DNA of 64,000 nt from Coprinus comatus. Taxonomy: Eukaryota; Basidiomycota; Agaricomycetes; Agaricales; Agaricaceae. Position numbers and translations under genes: made by a program. Where the stretch lies: the NCBI GenBank assembly GCA_034638255.1, contig JAWPGT010000030.1:242817-306816 (forward strand), in the 5' to 3' direction. Positions 33,110 to 43,806 of this stretch are shown here, one piece after another. Within the stretch, counting starts at the first letter, position 1. Each line of letters opens with the position of its first letter. The notes under the pieces are model-generated. The model was not told where the DNA came from. It saw only the letters and a list, made by a program, of their open reading frames with translations, and searched no databases.

Positions 33110-35568
33110 TTATGCGAAAGAGGCTACTTGAGCTTTAGCTGCCAGTTCAGGGTCTTCCGTGAATATTTTATTATATTTTAATACACTCTCCTGCCAATAT
33201 AAATAAACCAATTTAAGTATGATATTGATTCAACTATTCCGGCTGTGTACTGCCTACCGTGAAGAATGAAGCCCATGGTGGATATGATTCTTCTGTTTCC
33301 GAATATTGGCTGTATATTAACATGTAAGGTCCTGCCCCCAAATGCAAGCCAGTGGGATCAGAGAACACTGTTTCTTCTGGAACCTAGACAACACCTTGAA
33401 TAAACCATTGCAACAAGGAAATATGGTACTAACCTCAGTAACCGTATAATCAACCGTCTTCCACCATGTCCCGTTGCTGTCTTGAGTATAAGAGTATATT
33501 TGCCTTCGCCCAGGCAAACCTGTATGAATTAATACAGCTCGAAGGTCGTACTAGTAACCATCTCAGTACATGGTTGGGCTGTGGTTTCCACAACAAAACT
33601 CACTCGGAGTTTTTGTAATTCGGGGCACTGGAATACATTTGCAGCTTCGTCTTGAAGCCTCTCTATCTTGGCATTGATGGCTGCGTCAGAATTATTATTT
33701 GCATCTTAGGTTAATTTTGACATAGAACACTCAAACCTTCAATTTTGCTTGATAGTGTTGCAAGAATGTTTTTCAACTTCTCTTTTGTCCTTCCTAGGAT
33801 CGATTCCCGTTCTAAATCATTTTCTGCCTTTGCAACGCTTTCATAGTAATATAACGTCGTTTCAAGATCCTTAATGGTATCTCTGTTCTGAATAAATATG
33901 ACAATTCAGTTGTCCGCATTGTTAAGGAGACAACTACTACTTACATTAAAATTTATCAAACCATCCTTCATTCTCATCAACTCTGATATCTCATTCAACA
34001 ACTCGCGTTCCCTGGAACGCTTTTGGTTTGCTATCTCCAGGTTTGTGTAAAAAGAAACTGGTCTAGATAAATATATTTTGAATATGTGAAAGGTTCCGGA
34101 TTGAGCCTTCCAGCCGAAGGAGCGCGTCTCAGGTGAAAACAGAAAACCTCTGAAGGTTCTATGATGACGTCGTGAGAAGATCCATCCTCAGTCCAAGACG
34201 AAAGGATTCCCGATAAACACGACATGAGATCAGTGCAAGGGGATTGTTCATTGTCATACTCCACCACGATGACCTGGGTTTCGGAAACGTTTCTTCGAAT
34301 CTGGGGAGGCATTCGGCGATGAAGTTCAACATGACTGTGTGTAAAGCTAAAGAGCCGGGGACTGCCCAAAATCAACTTGAGGCAAATTCTAAAAGGGAGT
34401 ATCGAACATACGCTGAATCGCCATCCGCGTCTTGAGAGTCCCGAACATTACATTCAATGATTTTCGCGATAGAGTTAGCAAAATCTGTGGTAGAACTGAT
34501 TACATGGGGTTCGATAGCAAATGACATTCAACTTACCAGCTGTACAGTCAGCTACTTGTGTATGGTCAGATAGCCGTCGAGCATTTAAAGATGGTAACCC
34601 GTCCGTATCAATGATTGCAGATATTTGAGCAAGGTCCAGATTGACGAATAGCTCCATCAAATTCCATACAGCCCATTCTAGCGCAACAAATTCAACGGTT
34701 ATTGATAAAGAGGGACAACGATCTCAGCTTACCTGCGGAATATTTCGGAAGATCCTGTGCAACATTCGGCAATATAAGTTGGGCTACCCTATAGCGAACC
34801 GGAGGTACAAAAAACAATCCTTGCAGAAACTAGACAGATGGTAAGTGTTGGCACTCCTAACTTGGTGCCACGCACCAACGCAGCATATGCCAATGATGTA
34901 TCCGCAGACCTCAAAGCAACAGGTCTAACCGGTGGAGTTAGTGATGTGTGAGAGAAGAAGTCTGGGCCGCAAACCTTCCGGGTTCACGAACTGTTTCTTC
35001 TGGCATTAGAGCTGCGTCCGATTCGTTCGTGCTTGCAAAATCTTCCAAGCTAGCTTGGATCGCGTCATGATAGGATTTTTCTTCATGAGCTCTAGAGTTA
35101 CCCCCAAGTTCCTGAATTACTTCATCAGTACATGTAGGTAGGTAGATGGTAAAGTTGAAAGAGACGCACATTGGCAGGAACCATTGCCCAGTTAGAATCT
35201 GGGGCACGGTTGCTCGGGCCAAAGGCCGGTTCAGTTTCCAGGGACATGGCCATAGCTCTTTGTATATCATCGTCTTCTGAGTTTGTAAGATCGATAACTG
35301 TAGGTGACGGTTTAAGTGGTTGGGGGCCAATTTGTTGGAGAGGCTGAGGGTAGGCTGGTGGAGTTGATTGGGTGTCTTCGAGAGCGTAATCTTCTGCTCT
35401 GTCCCCCATTAGTATAGCGTCTGTAGCCCTTTCCACATTGCCTTTGTGTTTCCGGTACACGCGCAGTGCTGACATCCTATCTACATTTTCGCCCATCATC
35501 TCAAGCAGGAAGTCGACCTTCTGGGTCTCCTCTGAAGTTTCTGGAGGGACATAAGACGTAGAAAGCAT
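33110..35568 (-). CDS. USP25/28-like ubiquitin-binding protein, probable pseudo-deubiquitinase
   Basis: The layout is UBA-UIM-UIM-USP-like fold. The ATG at 35568 leads to a UBA-like region (KVDFLLEMMGENVDRMSALR, GNVERATDAILMGD), a UIM (DDDIQRAMAMSLETE, near 35260) and, after an intron, a second UIM (SYHDAIQASLEDFAS, near 35070). The USP domain then starts at VALRSADTSLAYAALFLQGL (near 34900), where active USPs carry GNTCxxN/S; here no Cys is present at that position. The C-terminal His-box end is recognisable: LHAVLIHTGLPGRRQIYSYT, NGTWWKTVDYTVTEV, DPTGLHLGAGPYMLIYS, followed by a short tail to TAA 33110-33112. A coiled-coil stretch lies near 33750-34030. I infer a ubiquitin-binding scaffold without protease activity; a misread Cys-box exon is the alternative. 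Confidence 0.72.
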
Positions 35569-35694
35569 CGCGAGTTGGCCCTAGCCAGAATGAATGGTGT
35601 AATTTGGGTGATAAGTATAAGGCGATGAGTAATGATTGCTGTGACGATCAGCGCAGGGTCACAGTTTGGTCTACAATTACATATTCTGTAACTA

Positions 35695-38449
35695 TTAACC
35701 TTGACTTTCGTATGCATTACTCTTATGCTTGGGAACGAACACCCACGACTCAGGGGCAGGTCCCAAGAACATCTCTGAAATCTTAATCCAATCTCGACTA
35801 TCTCCACTCGCAAGTAGTGTTTCTGCGTGGATGTCAGCACCATCACTATTAGGCTTATTTATTCGACTTACCTAGGTCGCTGCGGCCATGGAACGCCGGG
35901 GCACGATCGTTAATTCGAGCAGGTAATGTTTCCAAGAGACCGATCGGAACGTAACGATACTGGAAGGACAATGCCTCGCAGAGGTATCGTCTAGTAGTAT
36001 TCACCCCAGCAGTATCCGTCCCAAAGTGACTTGCACAAGGTTAGGTGAAAGATATATTGAGTTAAGGTGGATAAACTTACTTTAAACCGTAATTTGCATA
36101 CTAATGAACGCGTGAATGAGTTAATAGAAAATATAGCAAAAATGGATGATACGCACATCCCGAATCAGGTTCAATCGTTCTGATGCGCTAATGTCCCATT
36201 CACGATGTTCCTTGATTTCCGTGAATATCCAGGGTTTGATGAGGGCTCCTCTTCCGACCATTATTCCATCAACTTTGCTTTTGCTTAGTGTATCATAATA
36301 ATCTTGAGCCGAGAAGCAATCTCCACCACCAAAAATGGGAATGGGATGGACTGGTAACACCGTTAGTTGTGCTTAAGGGTTCGTAGCAAATCACATACGA
36401 TCCTCTTCCTCTTCACGGGCCCGTACTGCTTCAACACATTGTTTGATGTAATCCCAATCGGCTAACCGAGTATACCGTTGTTGACGCGTTCTCCCATGTA
36501 ACTAAAATAGATTTAGCATGCTTCATCGGGTTTCGGTTTCTTGGTAGCACCTACTGTTAGACTTGATGAACTCCATTCAGCAGCTAGACGGGGCATAAGT
36601 TTATGAGCAGTATTCTTCCCATCTTTTACCCCAGTTCTTAGTTTTACGGTTAAAGGAATGTCTCCGAGGGCTTTGTTCATCCCAATAATAATTCGGCCAA
36701 GTTTGCCTGGCGCATCGATCACTACGGTGTTCATCACTTATTGTCAATAAATCAAAGGATCAGTATCACAAATGGCAACGTACATGCAGATCCGCTGCCC
36801 TGTTTGAATACGAGATCAATTGGGCAACCACAATTCAAGTCCACAAAATCAACTCCGCCAGCAAGCTCCTTGGCCAGAACCTCCGCGGTTGGTACCAAGT
36901 TAGCCGGTTTATTCCCTGCAACTTGAACGCCAAAAATCTTTTCTGAAGGATGACGACGGACTAGTGACCATTCCTCCTTGGACCCAGACAAGAACGAGTT
37001 TGCGAGACCCACTGTAATAAACTCAGATATTGCAAAAAAGGGCAAATTAATGTTAATTCTTACTTTCTCCACATGTTATATCAGCACCGAGGGAGACGCA
37101 AACCCGACGGAATGGCTAGGATAGTTTTAGTCAACTTCCCTGGTTGATTGAGCTCCGTGTTAACATACAAGGTTGCCGACGGTTGTTAATGGTGCAAGGT
37201 CTATTATTAATGAAAGATGAGTAAATTTCATCGAAAAATTCACTATAAAAAAAAACTCACATGTTTTACCGGACCATTGCAGCCTTTTCTTTTCGTTGAA
37301 ACGAATTGGAACATCAGGTAGGCCACTATGTTGGGACGCGTCTCCAGTCCGCCTTTCGATGATTTCTTCGGTCTTAGAGGCATCGGGATTTTGTGGTTCT
37401 GGTGCAGACATTATGACATCTCCATTTTGCTCTGGTTCCGCGACAACAACTGCATCTACGTTTGTGGCAGGACGTTGCTTACTTTCCGCTTCTTCAGCCT
37501 TCTTGAGTTCTTCGAAATACTCAGCTGAAATTGGAAGGGGATACTGTATTTGCTCAGCACAATGTTCCACAAGCACCTTTCATACATACCTTCTTTTTCT
37601 GTAGGGCCGTCCTGACACCATTATCTAAGAAGTTCATTTCATTTGCCGTGAGTACGGCTCTAGCTTTTTTGTCCTCATCGCCAACTAAGGCAATGTTTCC
37701 ATCTTCTTCCACACGGATGTGTGCTCCCAAGAATCTACACTTGAATCCATACCTACAAGTACACTATCAGTTGAGTTCAGAAACCTGTCAATCCGACGGC
37801 AACGCACCTACACTCTCCCGTCTCAGCAAACACCGGACATGTCGTGCCCAGATCGAGAGATGGATGTCCTAGGAGTGGTTTCGTGACAGGTCTGTCCACT
37901 TGAATGAATGGTTGAGAATCAGATATCTCCGAGGTATCAGGAATCCGCAAGTCGTGGACCTTTGCAGCAAGATAGGTAGGAATATCATGTGTAAACTTGC
38001 ATTTACTGTTGGGGAATAAGTAGGATCACATCACGTCATTAGGGCTGTCGTACTTACGCTTCATACTCGCAGACTGTCCCATTTGCAAACTTCCAGCACA
38101 AATCCACCCCATCCCTAGTCTTCCCAAACCTTCTACCCTTGTTTGCGCCACGGTTCGCTTTCTTCTCTTCCTTCGTCATACGTTTTCTCTGGGGTCCCGA
38201 ACTTTTATGGTACCCATCGTCACCATCTCCGTCTCTTCCACGAGTTTTGCTTGAGGTTCCTCCTTCCGCCGCGTCATCATCTGGTATACTCTGTGGTGCC
38301 AATGAAATTATATACCTAAAATATTTACTATTAGAACTTCCATACAGTAAAACCTGCGCCACAGGGGCTTACTCTGCTTTCACATGAGCTGTTCCAGGTG
38401 GAAAGGTCGTGGTAGTAACCTCTGGTACTGTAGGTGTAGCCTCGGCCAT
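35695..38449 (-). CDS. DUS3: tRNA-dihydrouridine(47) synthase DUS3
   Basis: This FMN enzyme reduces uridine 47 of tRNA to dihydrouridine with NADPH. The ATG at 38449 gives [21 protein letters not shown] basic region ([20 protein letters not shown]) precedes two CCCH zinc fingers ([19 protein letters not shown] and [18 protein letters not shown]), a DUS3 feature. The TIM barrel shows [70 protein letters not shown] (catalytic Cys), [51 protein letters not shown] and [18 protein letters not shown]. The end is KSNAYESQG at 35695. The junction near 37580 is in phase if the acceptor is ...AAATACAG before [13 protein letters not shown]. No frame break. Confidence 0.94.
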
Positions 38450-38803
38450 TCTACGCACAACTATAGTTCAATCAACCAACAATTTCCAAAATCTTATCAC
38501 TGTATTTACGCTTATTTCTTTTGATCCCCCGGTCCTCCGATCCCGACCGGCCCGTTGACTAAAACCATAAACTTCAAGGAACAAGGAACTTTTCCATGTC
38601 AACTAGAGTATGAATACGAGTCTTTGTTGATTGAAGCAGAGTATCGAAGTATGTACTACAGCTAGTTGATGTATATTTGCTATCAAAGTTGCAAAGCCAA
38701 GAAAATCCGGGGTATTGATATGTTTATAAGTTTCCGGCAGGTTTACGGGCAGCTTGCCCATTTTTGTTACGATAGAATAAAATCTCGCCTACAAGATTCC
38801 ACA
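38450..38803. other. Intergenic, no gene seen
   Basis: This is the 5' flank of DUS3 and the 3' flank of the desaturase gene. I see no coding exon, RNA gene or repeat. Confidence 0.45.
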
Positions 38804-40162
38804 TTAAACATTTAACCCGATAGCAGAATAAACACGAAAGAGCGTACCTTCATCCTCAACAAATTGACAGAAATTATAATTATTCCAAAGAGCTTGGAAC
38901 ACCGGAGTGTCATCTGAAACATAATAATGCCGACCTAAGAACTCCTTCAGATACACCGTGGCCTTGTGTGCGTGGTAAAACGGCATCTTCGGGAAGAACT
39001 GAAAAAGCGGTAATCAGTACACAACTGACCATATACTTGAATGAATAAGACCAAGCATACGTGATGTACTACATGAAAGTGTGCAACATCATGTAAGAAG
39101 AATCGACCTTGCCAGCCCAAAAACGGTCTGTCCACTGTTGCTGCAGCTCCGCGCTGGAAATTCCATGTCTTGCCGCGGTAATGCGGCATCATCGGGTCAG
39201 TATGATGCAGATATGTTATCATAATAACTGTGGGTGAAAGGGTAAATTAACGGAGAGCAGAGATGTGGGGAGGGTGTAGTTGATATACTTACACCAATGC
39301 GTAACAGTTAACCAAGGGATACCATAATACTTTATCACGTTTACTACACCAAATAGCCGACTTGTATAGATGACGGCCCAGGCCATGAATGCAATACCGA
39401 GATTTGAGATGATGACAGCATTCCGCTGTGCAGGCGTAAATAAAACGGACTTCGCTATCACTCAATTAGATTAGGTTGTGTTGTTATTTTCTGTCTGGCG
39501 TCTGAAGTTACTCACGATTGAAGTGATTGGTCCATTTAGGGTATGACTTTTGACCCGAAACATTAAATACTGCAAGAAAACCGGTCATCAACGCTTCTCG
39601 GGGAAACAAAATGTTACCTACAAAGATAAGCAGGGAAGGCCAGCATCTGCTGGCGGATCAACATAATTAGAGTATAAATGGGTGTATCACCAAAAACGTC
39701 GCTGTAGTCGAGAGTCGGATCGGTTGCTTTAGGTATGCCTAGATCAGCCCGAGTCTTGGGTACATAAACCTCGTCCTTTTCCATAGATGCGTGGTTTCTG
39801 TGGTGCCGATGGTGAGATATTTTCCAGCTGAAATACGGTGTCCAAAGAAATGTATGCGTTATCTGATTAATTTTTATGAAGAAGTCTGAGAAGATGAGTA
39901 ATTAATTTGGAAACGTACAAATCCAATGGCGTCATTAATCGATTTATGGTCAGAGAAAGCGCCATGTCCACACTAGAAATGAAAGTGTAATCAGTATAAA
40001 ACTGACGTCGCTAAAAGCTAAACCGACCTCGTGTCCAATCACCCATATACCAGTAAAAATGAGACCTTGGAACCACCAGCTATGAAGGGACACCGGATTG
40101 GCATAATGTATGTCGGAAAAACCCGAGTTGCGTTGTAACAACAAATGCGTTGCAACGGCCAT
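38804..40162 (-). CDS. Delta-12 fatty acid desaturase, N-terminally truncated
   Basis: This endoplasmic-reticulum desaturase converts oleate to linoleate using a di-iron centre. All three histidine boxes are present: GHECGHGAF (split by an intron near 40028-39972), SWKISHHRHHRNH and FHVVHH. Other family signatures are WWFQGLIFTGIWVIG, PYFSWKISHH, YGIPWLTVTHW, TYLHHTDPMMPHYR and NFQRGAAATVDRPFLGWQGR. The end is SAIGLNV at 38804. The first ATG (40162) lies only about 30 residues before WWFQG, whereas family members usually have about 100 or more residues there, including a first membrane segment. The sequence upstream (40163-40400) is AT-rich with no plausible exon. I infer 5' loss, so the gene may be nonfunctional despite intact iron ligands. 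Confidence 0.85.
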
Positions 40163-40280
40163 AATAATGAAATTATTATAAATAAAAAATTAGGTAAATT
40201 GATTTATATTTATCTAGTTTGTTGCGCATCATTATAATATATAGTGTGGGAACAAAAAATATTATAACAAGAGTGTGGAA

Positions 40281-40298
40281 AATAATAATAATAATAAT
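40281..40298 (+). repeat. (AAT)6 microsatellite
   Basis: Six tandem AAT units in the AT-rich stretch between the truncated desaturase and the next gene. Confidence 0.85.
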
Positions 40299-40404
40299 GC
40301 ATTATAATGTATCGTTGTACTATCGCAAAAACTTTCACAAGTATATGCATATTTTATAAATCTGGGAATCAATTTGACAAGGCTTCCTTGCTACTGTAGT
40401 ACTA

Positions 40405-41998
40405 CTAGTCAAAAATCTCATCGCGAATAGCTTCTGGTCCCCACAGTACTTCTTCTACCTTCTTTGCTTCTCCATCAATTGTATATGGATGTTCGCGGAC
40501 TTGAGCCAAATACTTCCTCCATGCATTGGGAAGTCGGTTGGAGGTAACGAAGGCAAGACCTCGCTGGAGAAATTTTGGTGACTTTGCGGCAGGGTGCGCG
40601 TTAGGTAGACTTGTACCATGAACGTGCTTAGGTTGCCACACAATGATGGTATTGGCGGATAGCTCGACCTTGATACCATACGAGGCAATATAGAAGTGCC
40701 CCCCTTGATCAACCCCACCCTGTCGTTCAACTGTAAATGAAACCGCAAATTTATGTGGTTGGTTTTCATTGTGCATGGGCCTATATATAAATTTAATTAG
40801 TACAAAAGATATAGATGGAATTGGAACATACCGAGCATAATTTTGGGCCATAGCACCAGTTGGTGGTGCCAATTCCACATTATTGAAAATATATGTTGTA
40901 TCTCCTGCCTTAACTTCATATGATCCCAAAGTACGATTATTGATATTTGTGAATGCATTCATACGAGGTAGACCACTTTGCTGCATAAAGTTTGTGAAGT
41001 CGTCCTTGATTTCTTGAGGTAAGCGATGTTGTAACAAATTCCAAAAGAAGCCAAAAGCATGACTTTCTTGCGTATTTAATCGGTTGATTTGGGAAGCAGA
41101 GTGTTTGCGAACAATATTTCGGACCCAGTGAAAAGAAGACTTTGAGCGAGAACCTGCTGACCACCCGCTCATTGTGAGTATACCTGCATCATCTTTCTAC
41201 ACCATTCCTATTAGTACTAATGGAATTATGGAACATCGCAATTATATAGGTACTCACTCTTATATTTCTCCTCTCTGCTGTTGCATCACGAATTACTCCT
41301 CCCAGATGCTCCAATACTGCTGGCGATGATGCATTTCGAAGTACAATAAGTACTATTTCACCTGTTTCCTCATCCCTAACTGTTACCGATTCGTCTGGGT
41401 ATACTATTTTTTGGAGTCGTGATTTGTCCAAAATCATAGGTTTGTGGCGAGGAAGTCTTGTATCAGCTTTCTTCCCATACTTGAGGTGGAAATGCCAAAG
41501 ATCTTGTATACTTTCATATTCGCAAACCCACATTCCCTTTGGAGGATAGCTTTCATCGAGTTCTGCAAGAGTGAGAGTTGGGATATTGGAATAAATGGTT
41601 TTGTCGGTGTTGTTGCGATAGCGGCTATTCATTTGATTTCGGTCAATGAAACGTTGGGACTTCCTGTGTTCAGAACATCGGCTGACTTTGAAGCAGCCAT
41701 AGGCAGCAACAATGGCAGGGTTGGTGGTTTGCCGCTGTTCTTCACTACAGAGGCGACCCAAGTGGCGGAAAAAATCTTCTCGAAGTCGAGTTCCAGTAAA
41801 GCCAGTGTATGGAGACCCCAGAGGTTTTGCAAGCTTGAGGAGAAAGTTGTCAAGTGCTTCTGAGTCGACAAAACCATTGGCTATGATTTCAAGAAAATCA
41901 TCATTCGTTTCCAGTGCATTGTCTACAGCATGAATAAAGGTGATAGGTGTAGTAGATTTTTTAGAGAATATAGACTGTGTAGTATTGGAGGGGGACAT
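40405..41998 (-). CDS. Possible 2OG-Fe(II) dioxygenase-like protein (TET/JBP-type of basidiomycetes?)
   Basis: The first ATG in frame is at 41998 (MSPSNTTQSIFSKK). Exons join in phase at RRNIR|KDDAGILTMSGW (near 41268-41188) and at QNYAR|PMHNENQPHKF (near 40830-40780). The C-terminal part has the outline of a double-stranded beta-helix oxygenase: PMHNENQPHKFAVSFTV, GGHFYIASYGIKVEL, WQPKHVHGTSLPN and GLAFVTSN. The first H (with N-E after it, where H-x-D is usual) and the later H of HVHGTS would be the iron ligands. Basidiomycetes have many TET/JBP-like oxygenases with this arrangement. The assignment rests on pattern only; the N-terminal half is unrecognised. The end is EAIRDEIFD, TAG at 40405. 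Confidence 0.42.
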
Positions 41999-42352
41999 TG
42001 TGGTAGCTCGTAACTCAGATGTATTCTTCACTGTTTGAGCCGAGTCATGATGACATAATCAATGATCGGTGTGTTGGCCTCGAGTCTCCATCTACTTTTC
42101 ATTGACCTTCTCAGCTCTGCTAGTCCCCTGGCCATGGCGGTTGTGCCATAAACTTCCTACTACTATTCATTCCTAACATAGCTAAGCTGGTATAACTCTG
42201 ATGACAACTGACTTCTATTTTGGAGGGCGGTCGCAACTGTCAACATGAATTAACTTTAAAGTTTTTTTCTCCCTCAGACTCGCTTCTTCCTTAGCCAATC
42301 CAACACCCCCTTTTTCTCTTCCACCATCTGCTCTCCGGATAGCATACCTCCC
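41999..42352. promoter_or_regulatory. Shared divergent promoter region
   Basis: 354 bp lie between the start codons of the minus-strand dioxygenase-like gene and the plus-strand GATA-finger gene. A pyrimidine-rich tract (about 42265-42335) precedes the GATA gene start, as is common at fungal transcription starts. No factor site is claimed. Confidence 0.4.
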
Positions 42353-43740
42353 ATGGATCATCAAGGCTATGATCATCAACATCTGCCTTCAATAAAAACC
42401 TACTCAACGAGTGGAGAACTAGCTACTCTCTTGGCTCAGGCTCATAAGGATTTGGATGTGACTCAGGCTGAACTGTATCGACAACAAAAGCGCGCCAACT
42501 CATTGGAGAAATTTATCTCATCATTTGGGCTAACTGAGGTAGTTGAAAATAGAGGAGGGAGAAACAAGTATGGTAGATGTTGGATTAGAGTGGGAAGCGC
42601 GTACACAAACGACTGAGGAAAGGCTGGAAGAATACGAATTTCATAAAAGGTCTATCAAGACTCAATTATTGCAATTAGAATCATACCTCGAGAGGTGTGA
42701 ATTGGAAGCCAGAAGGGCTAGGCATTCTCTGGGTGCTTTTATTGATGGAGGGTTCTTCAAACAATCGCATCCACCGCTCGCATTTGCATCGCATACGCCG
42801 CTCGCATCCGCATCACATCCGCCGCTCGCATCTGCATCGCATCCGCCACTCGCATCTGCATCACATCCACCACTCCCATCCACATCACAACCGCCCCTAC
42901 AACAATACGAGCAGCAGCAACAACAGCATTATATGATTCCTACACCTAAATTCCCACCTCCTCCAAATCCTAATCCTGGTGTAACAAAACAACAAACACC
43001 GAGTTTGAAGAGTGGCCAACCGCCTCACAATGATTCAAGGTACACCAAATCATCTTTGGGGTAAGTAGGTTTATTTTGTTGTGTAGAAATTAAGGCTGAT
43101 TTATTTCTAGAATGATCATGAGCGAGAACAGCTTGGACTATTGGAAGCTGTTGGAGCGGTACATTATCTATTTGCGCCAGTGGTGACAGGAGTTCCTGTA
43201 AAGAAGCAGAAATCCAGTGGAGGAGCGACATTTGCAATGGGTGTAGATGCTGTGCCGACCAACATGTTTCCACCCACAAACAGTAGCGGAGAGAGGATCT
43301 GTAGGCAGTGCGGATCGCCTGGGCGATACAAGGATGGCAAGAGTATAGAGAAATGGGGACCTGGACTGTTGGGCCCTGGAACAGCGTGCAATAGGTTGGT
43401 GGAATCTGATCCATTGTTGATGGATGCTGATGATGACCAGATGCCAGAAAAAGATGAAGCGAGAACAGTATGGGGCGCTGAAACAGCAAGCGAGTCTTCA
43501 ATTGCAGCAGCAATGGCATCAACAGCAATAATAATATTGGGCCGCAGCAAACAATTGGGCAAACGGTGGGACTTCAGCGGACAGATACAGTATGGAAATG
43601 GGTTGAGATAGTTTCCGCAGGGTGGTGGCGGCGACGGCGACCCTCCTCCATGCCGCAAGCTTATTGGTGAACGTGAGGCTGATGAGGAGCTGTTTTCTGC
43701 AGCAGACGCAGCTTCAAAGCAAGGACATGAGGATGATTAA
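42353..43740 (+). CDS. GATA-type zinc-finger protein, several frame breaks
   Basis: A likely nuclear regulator. The ATG at 42353 begins a coiled coil (ATLLAQAHKDLDVTQAELYR, RQQKRANSLEKFISSFG; later TEERLEEYEFHKRSIKTQLL), followed by a Ser-His-Pro-Pro-Leu-Ala repeat coded by a minisatellite, Gln/Pro-rich sequence, and then VPVKKQKSSGGATFAMGV and a GATA-type finger ICRQCGSPGRYKDGK...GTACNR|CQKKMKR (C-x2-C ... C-x2-C, split by an intron at about 43393-43440). A Gln-rich stretch and an acidic tail (LIGEREADEELFSAADAA) end at TAA 43738-43740. The frame shifts near 42545, at the 43064 splice junction, and between about 43505 and 43612. With so many breaks the gene is either decayed or badly assembled. 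Confidence 0.6.
42765..42898 (+). repeat. 24-bp coding minisatellite, about 5.5 units
   Basis: Five full units and a partial one of a 24-bp repeat (consensus TCGCATCCGCCGCTCGCATCTGCA with scattered changes) encode repeated SHPPLASA. The array is in frame within the GATA-finger gene and so alters protein length by 8 residues per unit. Confidence 0.9.
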
Positions 43741-43806
43741 TTAGGAGTATATACGCATTATATTGTAGTAGCACGTGACCTTGTTATCTATGTACGTTGG
43801 TCTGGC

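Noticed and set aside
37513..37592. Apparent frame loss in DUS3 before AEYFEEL
   Set aside because: The acceptor AAATACAG upstream gives [13 protein letters not shown] in phase; the gene is intact.
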